A DNA stretch of 64,000 nt, from positions 1 through 64,000 of the forward strand of contig SVKD01000008.1 of the NCBI GenBank assembly GCA_015068645.1, given 5' to 3'. Origin of the DNA: Oscillospiraceae bacterium. GTDB taxonomy: Bacteria; Bacillota; Clostridia; UMGS1840. The position numbers and the translations under genes were made by a program. Positions 35,389-45,929 of the stretch are shown here, piece by piece (the first letter of the stretch is position 1; each line of letters begins with the position of its first letter). The notes under the pieces were generated by a model. That model saw only the letters and a list, made by a program, of their open reading frames with translations. It was not told where the DNA came from and searched no databases.

Positions 35389-38300
35389 GTGCAAACAAGC
35401 TTTAAAAAACTTATTTCGTTTCTTTTAGTTTGCACCATTATGAGCAGTTTATTGGTAGTTTTTGTACCAATGTCTGCAGCGGCAAGCGAAACCATCTCGT
35501 ATACCAATGCACCGTATGCAGGTGTGTATCAGGTAACTTCCGACAAAGCAGTAACTCTGACCAACGAAACCGGTCATACTGTTACCTTAAAAGCAGGGAG
35601 TTCTGATTACTTCTACCTGATCAAAGGTAATAACGACATTACCAAGAGTGTTGCATCAGCAAACTTAACCTTTACTGCATTAGACGGCAATGGTTTGGAT
35701 TATCTTGATCAAGTTTCCCAGACCAACGAGCCTATTCCTGTTGGGCAGGAAGATGTGGTAGTTACATTTGCTACCAAGGATGAACCCCATCTCGATCCCG
35801 GTGAATCCTACACTTTCACCTACACTCCCTCCAAGAGAAAGAACGGGATTGTGTATCCCTATCTTGCCTTTAACGATCCCAACGAATATGTGTTAAAGAT
35901 AACCACCGATACCGGTTATCAGACTACCATATATAAACCCGCAGGGTACCCTGTTACTTCTTATGCTTGGGAAGACAGCAAAAAAACAGACCCGGCTTTA
36001 ATGTATGTGAGAGATGGAAAAAACACCATCACCATTGAAAATATCAGCGATACCCAATCTGTGATTCATGCCATTCGTGTGCACAGTGGCGGCGAGCTGA
36101 TTGGCAATTCTTATTGGGATGCACAGATGAAAATGGCAGAGTTGGTTGTGATTCCGTTTACTGAAAGCGGCACCACACCCACTCCGATTCCTACTGTTGC
36201 ACCTACTCCGACTGCAACCCCAAAACCTACCTATGCACCGGCCGGAACGATGGAATACACTGCGGAGAATGCAGGAATCTATCGAGTAACCGCCGATCAA
36301 GCAGTGACCCTAACAAATGAAACGGGAAGCACGCTAACCTTAGCGGCGGATGACATCGGATATCTTTATCTGATTCAGGGTAACAATAAGATTACCACCT
36401 CCAATCCATCCGCTACCGTAACCTTTTCCAAGCTAACGAATTACGGAATGAGTTATCTTTCCAAAATCACTACCTCCTATATCCCCTATGCCACCGAACA
36501 TACCTCCTTTGGAGATCGACTCGATGTGGGTATTCACAATTATTTGGTAGGGGGAGAGGGAACCTACTCCACACAGACCAATGACATTGGTCAGTATATT
36601 GCCCTAAGCCCCGGTGCTTCTGTTACCTTACAGGCAGAGGTTTCTGCCGATGGTGCAGGCATTGTGTATCCGTACCTGGGTGTGTGTGACAATAAGGCGC
36701 ATAGCTTTGTTGTGACCTCCGATACCGGCTTCTATGCCGAACTTATGAAAAATAATACCACCGGTTGGCAGACCACCTGCTGGGCAGACGGTTCTGCACA
36801 GATGGATATGGAATTTCTCTATTTAAGAGAAGGAACCAACACCATCACCATTTTGAATACCGGAAGTAACACCGCTACCGTTGCATCCCTTCGTATGTCT
36901 ATGACAGATGGTTCCGACGGCGTGAAAAACCATGCAACATGGGGTTCCCAAATCAATTTAGTCAATTTAAAGGTAACAGAAGGGGCAAGCTTGCCTTCAC
37001 CTGTTCCCACTGCCGAACCGACTCCCACTCCTCCCTCGGTAAACCCAGATGTTTCCGACAGAGCGATGAGAACGGTGTACCAGGCTGAAAATTATGCCTC
37101 CGGCAGCATTTCCAAAACCACCTATGCCGGCACGTCAGTTGCCAAGGCGGGTTCGGAATCCAACGGTAGTTACACCATTAACGTAGAAGAAGATACAGTT
37201 TTCAATTTATATATGAAGGGCGCTGCCTGGAAGGATGTTTCCTTTGATATTTCCATCGACGGAACTAACTATTTTTATGAAAATATGCACTTCCAAAGCG
37301 ACCGCTCCGCCACCTATTCTTATAACGAGGAATGTGTGGCAACCTTCCCCTTATCCAAGGGAACGCATACACTGAAATTTACTTTCTATTGCGATACATT
37401 CTATTTTGATTCTTTCACCTTAGAAGACACCTACTCTAAGCAGTATCAGATTCTTTACGGAATCAAAGATATTGCTACCTCTCAAGGCATTTATGAAGCC
37501 CTGTTAACCTCCGGCGATTACATTTATATTGATGTGGAAGCCGACACCCAAGACCTGGCGTATCCGCCGATGGCATTTTGGAGTATGGTTGGTAAGGAGT
37601 ATGACACCCCTGCAGAGTTGGTTGCTCTTTATGAGGCAGCACTGGAGGAAGAAGCAGCAATCCCCACGGTCAGAATTAAAAACGCTTCCAACCAGGTGGT
37701 TGCAACCCTTCCGGAAGGACGTTCCACTGTGACCGTGAATTGCTCCAATATTCCTCGCAACATCACGCTGATTTGCGCAATTTACAAAGGCGGAAAGCTG
37801 GCGCAAATCCCAAAAACAGCAAGTAGCACCTCTACCACTGTTTCCTTTGGCTTAACAGATGTGGAAGCAGGTAGCACGCTTAAAATTCTGGCATTCTCCG
37901 ATATGGATGAGATTACGCCCTACACTGCCAGCGGTTCCTATATGGATTTCTACGTGGCACCCGGCGGAAAATCCACCAATGACGGATTATCGCCGGAAAA
38001 ACCTCTTGCCACTGTGGCACAAGCCCTTACCAAGGTAAAATCCGTAAATGCTTCCATGACCGGTGATATTGTCATTCATGTGGCTCCCGGTGTTTACCGC
38101 AGCAATACCACTCTTACGATTGACCCCACTATGAGCGGTCGAAACGGATATAAGGTAATTATCCGGGGAGACGACCCCGAAAATCGTCCGATTCTATCCG
38201 GTGGCGAATCGTTAACCGGTAAATGGAGCAAGGTTTCCGGCGAAGAATACTGGGTAGCTTCTACCACCACCCGTGAAACCAGAGCCTTGTATGTGAACGG

Positions 38301-39825
38301 CTACCAGGCAACTATGGCACGAAGCGATCAGTGGTATTGGGGAGATCCTATTACTCCAAGCTCGCCCAAAAACAGTTCTCATAAAGCAGACGGCATCAAG
38401 GTAAGCTTGAAGGAACGTCCTGATATTTCCAGAGAATTAAAAGGGGAGTCCCGGATGCAGATTGTATTCAATCTTGCATGGGCAAACCATCGTTTTCCGG
38501 TAGACAGCGTTACCTATGATTCCAACTATGCATATATCAACACCAAATATCCCTATTTTAACGCATATTTGCTCAATAATCATACGCAAACCATTATGCC
38601 TATTGACCCCAATGGCCATATCAGAGCATTCTATTTGGAAAATGCAATGGCACTCTTAGATGAACCCGGTGAGTTTTATTTCGATAAAGCTAACCAAAAA
38701 ATGTACTACTATCCCTATGCCAACGAAGATATGACCACTGCAAAAACCTATTGTGCCGTAACGGATGGATTGCTCACCATTCAAGGTGTCAGCTCCTCTT
38801 CCAAGGTGGAAAATTTGGAATTTCAAAATATTTCCTTCCAACACGGTGCCTGGGACGATGCCACTACCTACGGTGCGGCATTTAACCAGTCTGACGAGCT
38901 TCGCATCGGCACCCAAACCTATTATACTCAAAAGCTGATGCATGCGCAGGTTTTGGTTTCTTATGCAGATTCCGTTGTGTTTAACGGTTGTGAATTTGCT
39001 TGTCTTGGCTCCAGCGGTATCTATTTTACCGAAGGCGTGTCCAACTCCAAAGTGATTCACAGTGATTTCCACGATATTTCCGGCGGCGGCATATCGGTAG
39101 GAAGCTATCTGCACAATAAAACCTACGACGGCAAGGTGGAGCGTTGCTCCAATATTGAAATCGGAGACAACATTTTCCGCCGTTGTACCCAAGAATTTTT
39201 GGGACTGAATGCAGTTGCCGTGTATTATGCAAACGGCGTAAACATTCATCATAACGACATCAGAAATCTGGGCTACACCGGAATTGCCGTAGGCTGGGGA
39301 TGGGGCTACAATGCTTCCACCCAATGCGGTAATCACACGGTGGCATACAACAAAATCCAGGATTGCTTGCAGGTATTGGACGATGGCGCCCAGGTTTACA
39401 CCTTATGCGATCAGTTAAATACCCACATTATGGATAACTATTTTATAGATCCCGATGACTTCCGTCGCGGTGGCTTATATCTTGATGAAGGCTCCGGCTA
39501 CATTCAGATTTGCGATAATGTGTTCCAAAAAGCCAATGATTCCGGTGACTTCTGGCTCTTTGCAAGAAAAAATGTTCACTTAAATGACAACTATGCAGCC
39601 TATAACCATACCGACGGCGGTGACCCCAAATATTTTGGCACCTTCCCGTTGGATACTGCCGGTGTGACATACAGCTCCAATAACATCAATGTTCGCACCT
39701 GGAGCCAGACCGCACAGCGTGTTATGGCAGAAGCAGGCGTGGAAGATAAGTCCAGAGTTGCTGCTATCGACTATTATCCCACCTGGCGTACCATGCGTGG
39801 TGTGGATAAACCTGCAGACGAATAA
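35389..39825 (+). CDS. Giant modular GH141-like beta-helix protein 3
   Basis: 1478 aa from GTG 35389 behind AAGGAGGGG. Signal peptide (about 1-28), then two copies of a ~230-residue repeat (NAPYAGVYQVTSDKAVTLTN; NAGIYRVTADQAVTLTN), PT linkers, a CBM-like module (about 555-685), a helical spacer (YQILYGIKDIATSQGIYEAL), a small beta domain, and a beta-helix (about 850-1478) with DDGAQVYTL (near 1331) and GGLYLDEGSG. The N-terminal half matches protein 4; the C-terminal half matches protein 1, down to identical DNA stretches of over 30 bases. It appears to be a mosaic. Its codon use is more mixed than that of its neighbours. Confidence 0.85.
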   Translation: MQTSFKKLISFLLVCTIMSSLLVVFVPMSAAASETISYTNAPYAGVYQVTSDKAVTLTNETGHTVTLKAGSSDYFYLIKGNNDITKSVASANLTFTALDGNGLDYLDQVSQTNEPIPVGQEDVVVTFATKDEPHLDPGESYTFTYTPSKRKNGIVYPYLAFNDPNEYVLKITTDTGYQTTIYKPAGYPVTSYAWEDSKKTDPALMYVRDGKNTITIENISDTQSVIHAIRVHSGGELIGNSYWDAQMKMAELVVIPFTESGTTPTPIPTVAPTPTATPKPTYAPAGTMEYTAENAGIYRVTADQAVTLTNETGSTLTLAADDIGYLYLIQGNNKITTSNPSATVTFSKLTNYGMSYLSKITTSYIPYATEHTSFGDRLDVGIHNYLVGGEGTYSTQTNDIGQYIALSPGASVTLQAEVSADGAGIVYPYLGVCDNKAHSFVVTSDTGFYAELMKNNTTGWQTTCWADGSAQMDMEFLYLREGTNTITILNTGSNTATVASLRMSMTDGSDGVKNHATWGSQINLVNLKVTEGASLPSPVPTAEPTPTPPSVNPDVSDRAMRTVYQAENYASGSISKTTYAGTSVAKAGSESNGSYTINVEEDTVFNLYMKGAAWKDVSFDISIDGTNYFYENMHFQSDRSATYSYNEECVATFPLSKGTHTLKFTFYCDTFYFDSFTLEDTYSKQYQILYGIKDIATSQGIYEALLTSGDYIYIDVEADTQDLAYPPMAFWSMVGKEYDTPAELVALYEAALEEEAAIPTVRIKNASNQVVATLPEGRSTVTVNCSNIPRNITLICAIYKGGKLAQIPKTASSTSTTVSFGLTDVEAGSTLKILAFSDMDEITPYTASGSYMDFYVAPGGKSTNDGLSPEKPLATVAQALTKVKSVNASMTGDIVIHVAPGVYRSNTTLTIDPTMSGRNGYKVIIRGDDPENRPILSGGESLTGKWSKVSGEEYWVASTTTRETRALYVNGYQATMARSDQWYWGDPITPSSPKNSSHKADGIKVSLKERPDISRELKGESRMQIVFNLAWANHRFPVDSVTYDSNYAYINTKYPYFNAYLLNNHTQTIMPIDPNGHIRAFYLENAMALLDEPGEFYFDKANQKMYYYPYANEDMTTAKTYCAVTDGLLTIQGVSSSSKVENLEFQNISFQHGAWDDATTYGAAFNQSDELRIGTQTYYTQKLMHAQVLVSYADSVVFNGCEFACLGSSGIYFTEGVSNSKVIHSDFHDISGGGISVGSYLHNKTYDGKVERCSNIEIGDNIFRRCTQEFLGLNAVAVYYANGVNIHHNDIRNLGYTGIAVGWGWGYNASTQCGNHTVAYNKIQDCLQVLDDGAQVYTLCDQLNTHIMDNYFIDPDDFRRGGLYLDEGSGYIQICDNVFQKANDSGDFWLFARKNVHLNDNYAAYNHTDGGDPKYFGTFPLDTAGVTYSSNNINVRTWSQTAQRVMAEAGVEDKSRVAAIDYYPTWRTMRGVDKPADE

Positions 39826-39841
39826 ATTCTGTTCAAAATAA

Positions 39842-39878
39842 TTCTCGGAATATGCTTTTTTTGCATATTCCGGGAGAA
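39842..39878 (+). promoter_or_regulatory. Intergenic hairpin with T7 loop
   Basis: GGAATATGC (39847-39855) pairs with GCATATTCC (39863-39871), loop of seven T; TTCTC (39842-39846) pairs with GAGAA (39874-39878) past a two-base bulge. It lies in the junction of beta-helix genes 3 and 4; no downstream T run. Confidence 0.55.
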
Positions 39879-39935
39879 AAATAAAAACCCCCGTAAACCA
39901 CATTATATTTTCAACTTAAGGAGGGTCTTGACATT

Positions 39936-42900
39936 ATGACAACAAGCTTTAAAAAGTTACTATCGTTCCTTCTGGTATGCACCATGATGTGTAGCCTGCT
40001 GGTAGCTTTAGTACCCGCAACTGCAGTGCTTGCAGCAAGTGAAGCTATCTCGTACACCGATGCACCTTATGCAGGTGTGTATCAGGTAACTTCCAACAAA
40101 GCAGTTACCTTGACCAACGAAACCGGTCATACTGTTACCTTAAAAGCAGGTGTTGCCGATTACTTCTACCTGATTAAAGGTAATAACAACATTACCAAAA
40201 GTGTTTCATCAGCAACCTTAACCTTTACCGCATTAGATGGTAATGGTTTGGATTATATCAACAAAGTTGCTATGACCAAAGAGCCCGTTCTTCCCGGTGA
40301 TACCGGCGATACGGTTGCAGGCTTTAGTTATGTGACTTTGGCTCCCGGTGCAAAACACACCGCAACCTATACTCCGGGTGTAATCGATGCAGGTCTTGTA
40401 TATCCCTATATTGCTCCCGCATCTGGCGCAGGTAACTCTGTAAGAGTAACCACCGATACCGGCTACTATGCAGACATCTATCTTGCTTATAACTATAGCT
40501 CTTCTGCATGGGCAGATGCTGCTCGTCAGGATCCTGAAATGCTCTATGTAAGAGACGGCAAACAGGAAATTACCATTGAAAATATCGGTACTTCCTCTGT
40601 TACGCTGTATGCTGTTGGCATTCGTACTACCGGTGTTTTAGCGGAAGCTGATTACTGGAAAGACCAGATGAATATGGCATCCTTGAAGGTTGTTCCCTAT
40701 AGTCTCACTCCCGAGCCGACTCCGGAACCGACTCCTGAAGTACTTACCGTTACTTACGAAGCACAATACGCAGGTGTTTATGCAGTTTCTTCCAACAAAG
40801 CGGTTACCTTAACCAACGAAACCGGTTCTGTGGCAGCATTAACTGCAGGCGCAACCAAATACATTTACTTAATCGCAGGTGAAAACAAAATCACCACCAC
40901 CGACCTTGATGCAGAATTAACCTTTACCGCTTTAGATGACAATGGTAAAGCTTACTTCAATCAGGTGAATATTCCCAAAGAACCCATCATCTCCGGTCAG
41001 GAAGACAGAGTTGCGTCAGCTATTTACAAAGCTTTGGCTCCCGGAGAAACCTATACCTTTACCTATACTCCTTCCAAAGGAATGGCGGGTATCGTATATC
41101 CCTACATTGCCTTCAATGGTGGTGCAGAAGCTACTGTCAGAGTTACCACCGATACCGGCTTCTATGGCGATATATACAATCCTGCAGGAACCAGCGGCAG
41201 CTCCCAAGCTTGGGCAGATGCAGCAAGACAGGATCCCGAAATGGTATATGTAAGAAATGGTGAAAACACCATCACCATCGAAAACATCGGATCCACCGAT
41301 ACTACACTGTACACTATTGCAATTCATAGTGCAGGAGAACTGGTTGGCAACTCAGCCTGGGATCCTCAGATGAAAATGACTGAGTTGAAAGTGGTTGCAT
41401 ACAGCAACGAACCCGAAGCAACTCCCACTCCGACTCCCACACCTGTTCCCACTCCTGCTGCAGACTTTGTTACTTACACTGCTCTTTATGCAGGGGTGCA
41501 CAAAGTAACTTCCGACAAAGCGGTTACTTTGACCAGCGAAACCGGTTCCGTTGCAGCATTAGCAGCAAACGAAACCAAATACATCTACTTAATCGCAGGT
41601 GTAAATAAAATTCAAACCACTAACAAAAATGCAAACGTAACCTTTACCAACTTGGAAGATAACGGCCTGGCATATATTGATCAGATTTCTGCTCCTTCTG
41701 TATGCTACGCAGTAGACCATACGCAGGCTATTAACAGCCTGATGTCTCTGGAATCCGGCGCATCTGTTACTGTAAATGCAACTGTAGGCGCTACCGGTGC
41801 AGGTATTGTTTATCCGTACCTGAATGTTCAGGATGACCTTCAGCATACCTTTGAAATCACCTCCGATACCGGCTTCTATGCAGAAATTACCAAAGATGCT
41901 GCCGGTTGGCAGACTACCTGTTGGAAAGACGGTTCCAAACAGCAAGATATGGAATTCTTGTATGTAAGAGAAGGCGTAAACCAGATCACCATCACCAATA
42001 CCGGTTCCAATGCTGCACTCATCGGTTCCTTGCGTTTGTCTAAAACCGCAGAAACCGCAATCAAAGACCATGCAGTATGGGGTCCTCAGGTTAATCTGAA
42101 AAACTTAAAAACTTTGGAAGTAGATCTTCCCACTCCTACCGCTCCTCCCACCGCAACCTTCGCTCCGGTTGGCACCATCACTTATGATGCTCCCAGCGCA
42201 GGTATCTATCGTGTGGCTTCTGATAAAGCGGTAACCTTAATTAACGAAACCGGTTCTACCGTAACCTTCTCCGGAAGCGGTACCGTAAAATATTTGTATA
42301 TGATCAAAGGCGTGAACAATCTGAGCACCTCTGATTTATCTGCAGATATTACCTTCAATGAGTTAGATGCATTCGGTATGAATCATCTTTCCAAAATCGA
42401 AACTGCATTTACTGCATACGGCAGACAGCACGTTTCTGTTGCTGATATCCACAATTTTGTGGAAGCAGACGGCACCTATCAGACCGGTACCAATGAGAAC
42501 GGTAAGTTTGTGAATCTGTCTCCCGGTGCTGCGATTACTTATGAATTAACCATGTCGAAAGACGGGGCAGGTATCGTATATCCCTACCTTGGTGTATTAG
42601 ATGGTGCAGAAAACACCTTTGAAATCACCTCCGATACCGGCTTTTATGCAGAAATTTTAAAACCTGTAAGCAGCGGTTCCTTCTGTTGGGCAGATGCCGA
42701 CAGATTGGATATGGAATTCTTGTATGTAAGAGAAGGCAAGAACCTGATCACCATTAAAAATACAGGTTCTTCCATTGCAACCGTAACTGCGTTGCGTCTT
42801 TCCATGACTGACGGGGAAGACGGTCTGGCAGACCACGAAACTTGGGGTCCCCAGATGAACTTACAAAACTTGAAAGTCTTCAGCGGAAGCAGCAATGCAG

Positions 42901-45719
42901 CTCCCACTGCAACTCCCGCACCCGTTCTGCCCGATGTTTCCAACACAGACTTATACACGGTTATTGAAGCGGAAACTTCCGTTTCCACCGCATTAACCGA
43001 ACAAGCTACCTACAACGGCAAAAACGGTCTGAAACTGACCGATATGTACACCGAAGCAGCGTACACCTTGGATGTGGCGCAGGAAACTGTTTACAACCTG
43101 AATATGGTTGGTGCTGCTTGGAAAGATGTAAACTTCGACTTATATGTGGATGACACCTTAGTGGATTACGCTACCATGCATTTTGATAATGACAGAAGCG
43201 GAACCACTTGGGCATACCAGCAGGAAGAAGTGGCGCAGCTTCACCTGGATGCAGGTACTCACACCTTAAAATTTGTGTTCTACTGCGATACCTTCTATTT
43301 TGATTCTATCGTTTTGGAAGACACAAACTCCATGTACTATCATCTGATTCACGATTTCAAAGATATTACCACCGCGGAAGGTGCATTTGATCTTCTGGAA
43401 AAATACGGCGCATCTGCAAACATCGACGTGAATGCAGACACCGTAAACCATGTATATGCACCCATGTCCTTCTGGAATATGGTTGGTAAAAACTACGAAA
43501 CTGCAGCCGAAATGCTGGAAGCTTACAACGAATGTATCGTAGATCCCACTGTAATCGTGAAGAATGCTTCCGGTCAGGAAGTTAGTGCAATGCCCGAAGG
43601 CACTGCTTATGTGTCTGTGGATTGCATGAACATTCCTTCCGAGGTTACCTTAATTGCAGCAGTTTACAGCGGTAAACAGCTGGTAGCAGTAACTGCTATG
43701 ACCAGAGAAAACGGTCTGGCAACTGCAGCGTTCACTGAACTTTCTGCAGGTTGCAATCTGAAAGTACTGGCAATGACTGATTTAGCAGAAGCTGCTCCCT
43801 ATGCAAAAGAAGTTTACGGCACTCCTTACCGTGAAATCTATGTGGCAACTACCGGTAAATCTACTAATGCAGGTACCAAGGAAGCTCCCGTAAACAACTT
43901 AGCAAATGCACTGAAAATTGTAAAAACCATCAACGCTGATATGACCGGCGACATTATCGTAAATGTTGCTCCCGGCACTTACAAAAGCTCCGTTTCCATT
44001 GATATCGATTCCACCATGGGCGGTAAAAACGGTCACAAAGTTATCATTCGTGCAGAAGATATGAACAATAAACCTGTTTTATCCGGCGGGGAAGACTTAA
44101 CCGGTAAATGGAGCAAGGTAGACGGTGAAAACTACTATGTAGCATCTACCTCTACCCGTGAAACCAGAGCCCTGTTTGTAAACGGCTATCAGGCTACCTT
44201 AGCAAGAAGTGACGAATGGTATTCAGGTGCCCTGATGAATCCTGCCGAAAAGAAAAATGATTCTCATGTAACTGACGGTATTCTGTTGTCCCTCTCCGGT
44301 GGCAACAAAGACTTCCCCAAAGGTTTAGACCAGCAGACCGAAGTTCAGTCTTCCAGAATGCAGATCGTATTCAGTCTGCAGTGGGCAAATCATCGTTTCC
44401 CCTTAGACAGAATCGAATACAGTGGTAGCAATGCCTACATTTACACCACTTATCCCTACTACAATGCATTCTGTATCGAAGGATTACACACCTCCACCAT
44501 CACTCCCGGTCAGGGACAGAAATTCTATTTGGAAAACTCTCTGCTGCTCTTAGATAAACCCGGCGAGTTCTACTTCGATAAAGAAGATCGCAAAATGTAC
44601 TACTATCCCTACGCCGAGGAAAATATGGCTACCATCGAAACCTGGTGTGCAGTAACCGACGGTATGATGAATATCACCGGTGTTGGCAGCAACAACAAAG
44701 TTACCAACTTAGAATTTGACGGTATTTCCTTCCGTTACGGCGGATATGATGACTTTACCGTAAAAGGTGTAGCATTCAACCAGACCGACGAATGGAGATT
44801 AGGCGGTGAAACTTACTACGGTCAGCATTTGTTCCCCGCGCAGATCGTGGCAAAATATGCAGATTCTTTAGTATTTAAAAACTGTGAATTCGGTTCTATG
44901 GGCTCCAGCGCCATCATTTTGGAAGAAGGCGTTTCCAACTCTCAGATTACCGGTAGCTATTTCCACGATATCGCAGGTACCGGCGTTGTACTCGGTGACT
45001 ACAGAGACGGTAATTCTGCAGCCTCCGGTACGGAACGTTGTAAAAACATTGAAATTGACAACAATATCTTCCGTCGTACCGCTCAGGAATTCCAGGGCTT
45101 AACTGCAATTTCCGTATATTATGTGGGCAATGCAAACATTCACCACAACGATATTAAAGATACCTCTTATTCCGGTATCGTTGTTGGTTGGGGTTGGGGA
45201 TATGATGATCCCGTTGACTGCGGTAATCACAACATCTCCTACAACAAGATTGACAATGTAATGCAGACCATGGGTGATGGTGCTCACATCTACACCTTAG
45301 GTAATCTTCGCGGAACTCAGATTAACGATAACTATGTCATCGACCCGGGTCAGATCAAAGCTCCCGGCATCTACTTTGACCAGGGTACCGGTTACACCAA
45401 CGTTTGTGATAACGTTGTAACTAATGCTTATGACAATAGCAGCGAATACTGGTTCTTTGCAAGACAGCTTGTAAATATCAATAACTGTTTTGCAGGATAT
45501 AACCATACCGATGGCAGAGACCCCTCTAAAATTTATGGCACCAACGGAACCAGCACCAAGGAAGTTGCTTTAAAAGGTAACTCCTACAGAGTATCCACCT
45601 GGTCTACCGCTGCACAGAGAATTATGGCGGAAGCAGGGCTGGAAGATAAAACCAGATTAAACGAAATCGATACTTATCCCACCTGGAGAACCATGCGTAT
45701 GCTGGATATCCCGAATTAA
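39936..45719 (+). CDS. Giant modular GH141-like beta-helix protein 4
   Basis: 1927 aa, the largest product in the window. Signal peptide (about 1-33), four copies of the ~235-residue repeat seen twice in protein 3 (starting near 33, 268, 509 and 745; each with AGVYxVxSxKAVTLTxETG, then a beta-sandwich with GIVYPY and TDTGFYA), linkers with P/T, a CBM-like module (about 1000-1125), a helical spacer (from 1131) and a beta-helix (about 1297-1927) with LFVNGYQATLARS, GDGAHIYTLG (near 1780) and GIYFDQGTG. Preceded by TTAAGGAGG. No cell-wall anchor motif. Confidence 0.85.
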   Translation: MTTSFKKLLSFLLVCTMMCSLLVALVPATAVLAASEAISYTDAPYAGVYQVTSNKAVTLTNETGHTVTLKAGVADYFYLIKGNNNITKSVSSATLTFTALDGNGLDYINKVAMTKEPVLPGDTGDTVAGFSYVTLAPGAKHTATYTPGVIDAGLVYPYIAPASGAGNSVRVTTDTGYYADIYLAYNYSSSAWADAARQDPEMLYVRDGKQEITIENIGTSSVTLYAVGIRTTGVLAEADYWKDQMNMASLKVVPYSLTPEPTPEPTPEVLTVTYEAQYAGVYAVSSNKAVTLTNETGSVAALTAGATKYIYLIAGENKITTTDLDAELTFTALDDNGKAYFNQVNIPKEPIISGQEDRVASAIYKALAPGETYTFTYTPSKGMAGIVYPYIAFNGGAEATVRVTTDTGFYGDIYNPAGTSGSSQAWADAARQDPEMVYVRNGENTITIENIGSTDTTLYTIAIHSAGELVGNSAWDPQMKMTELKVVAYSNEPEATPTPTPTPVPTPAADFVTYTALYAGVHKVTSDKAVTLTSETGSVAALAANETKYIYLIAGVNKIQTTNKNANVTFTNLEDNGLAYIDQISAPSVCYAVDHTQAINSLMSLESGASVTVNATVGATGAGIVYPYLNVQDDLQHTFEITSDTGFYAEITKDAAGWQTTCWKDGSKQQDMEFLYVREGVNQITITNTGSNAALIGSLRLSKTAETAIKDHAVWGPQVNLKNLKTLEVDLPTPTAPPTATFAPVGTITYDAPSAGIYRVASDKAVTLINETGSTVTFSGSGTVKYLYMIKGVNNLSTSDLSADITFNELDAFGMNHLSKIETAFTAYGRQHVSVADIHNFVEADGTYQTGTNENGKFVNLSPGAAITYELTMSKDGAGIVYPYLGVLDGAENTFEITSDTGFYAEILKPVSSGSFCWADADRLDMEFLYVREGKNLITIKNTGSSIATVTALRLSMTDGEDGLADHETWGPQMNLQNLKVFSGSSNAAPTATPAPVLPDVSNTDLYTVIEAETSVSTALTEQATYNGKNGLKLTDMYTEAAYTLDVAQETVYNLNMVGAAWKDVNFDLYVDDTLVDYATMHFDNDRSGTTWAYQQEEVAQLHLDAGTHTLKFVFYCDTFYFDSIVLEDTNSMYYHLIHDFKDITTAEGAFDLLEKYGASANIDVNADTVNHVYAPMSFWNMVGKNYETAAEMLEAYNECIVDPTVIVKNASGQEVSAMPEGTAYVSVDCMNIPSEVTLIAAVYSGKQLVAVTAMTRENGLATAAFTELSAGCNLKVLAMTDLAEAAPYAKEVYGTPYREIYVATTGKSTNAGTKEAPVNNLANALKIVKTINADMTGDIIVNVAPGTYKSSVSIDIDSTMGGKNGHKVIIRAEDMNNKPVLSGGEDLTGKWSKVDGENYYVASTSTRETRALFVNGYQATLARSDEWYSGALMNPAEKKNDSHVTDGILLSLSGGNKDFPKGLDQQTEVQSSRMQIVFSLQWANHRFPLDRIEYSGSNAYIYTTYPYYNAFCIEGLHTSTITPGQGQKFYLENSLLLLDKPGEFYFDKEDRKMYYYPYAEENMATIETWCAVTDGMMNITGVGSNNKVTNLEFDGISFRYGGYDDFTVKGVAFNQTDEWRLGGETYYGQHLFPAQIVAKYADSLVFKNCEFGSMGSSAIILEEGVSNSQITGSYFHDIAGTGVVLGDYRDGNSAASGTERCKNIEIDNNIFRRTAQEFQGLTAISVYYVGNANIHHNDIKDTSYSGIVVGWGWGYDDPVDCGNHNISYNKIDNVMQTMGDGAHIYTLGNLRGTQINDNYVIDPGQIKAPGIYFDQGTGYTNVCDNVVTNAYDNSSEYWFFARQLVNINNCFAGYNHTDGRDPSKIYGTNGTSTKEVALKGNSYRVSTWSTAAQRIMAEAGLEDKTRLNEIDTYPTWRTMRMLDIPN

Positions 45720-45803
45720 CTCAGGGATGCACAAAGAAATAATCGGACTGCTTTGTTGCAGGTACCAATGATTCTTAGTGTTGATGTTTTAAAAACTGTT
45801 TCT

Positions 45804-45831
45804 CGGGCAGAGGAGTAGATGCCTCTGCCCG
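45804..45831 (+). promoter_or_regulatory. 10-bp GC-rich intergenic hairpin
   Basis: CGGGCAGAGG (45804-45813) pairs with CCTCTGCCCG (45822-45831). An A/T-rich stretch follows that may hold a promoter (TTGAAA near 45846 with a TATATT about 15 bases on), but the spacing is poor. Confidence 0.5.
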
Positions 45832-45929
45832 GGGAACCCCAAATTTTGAAAATAATTTTAGTTACATATATTTCGCTAATAAAAATTTTATATATATCAA
45901 ATTACAGCAAAAATTAAGGAGGATTGCTT

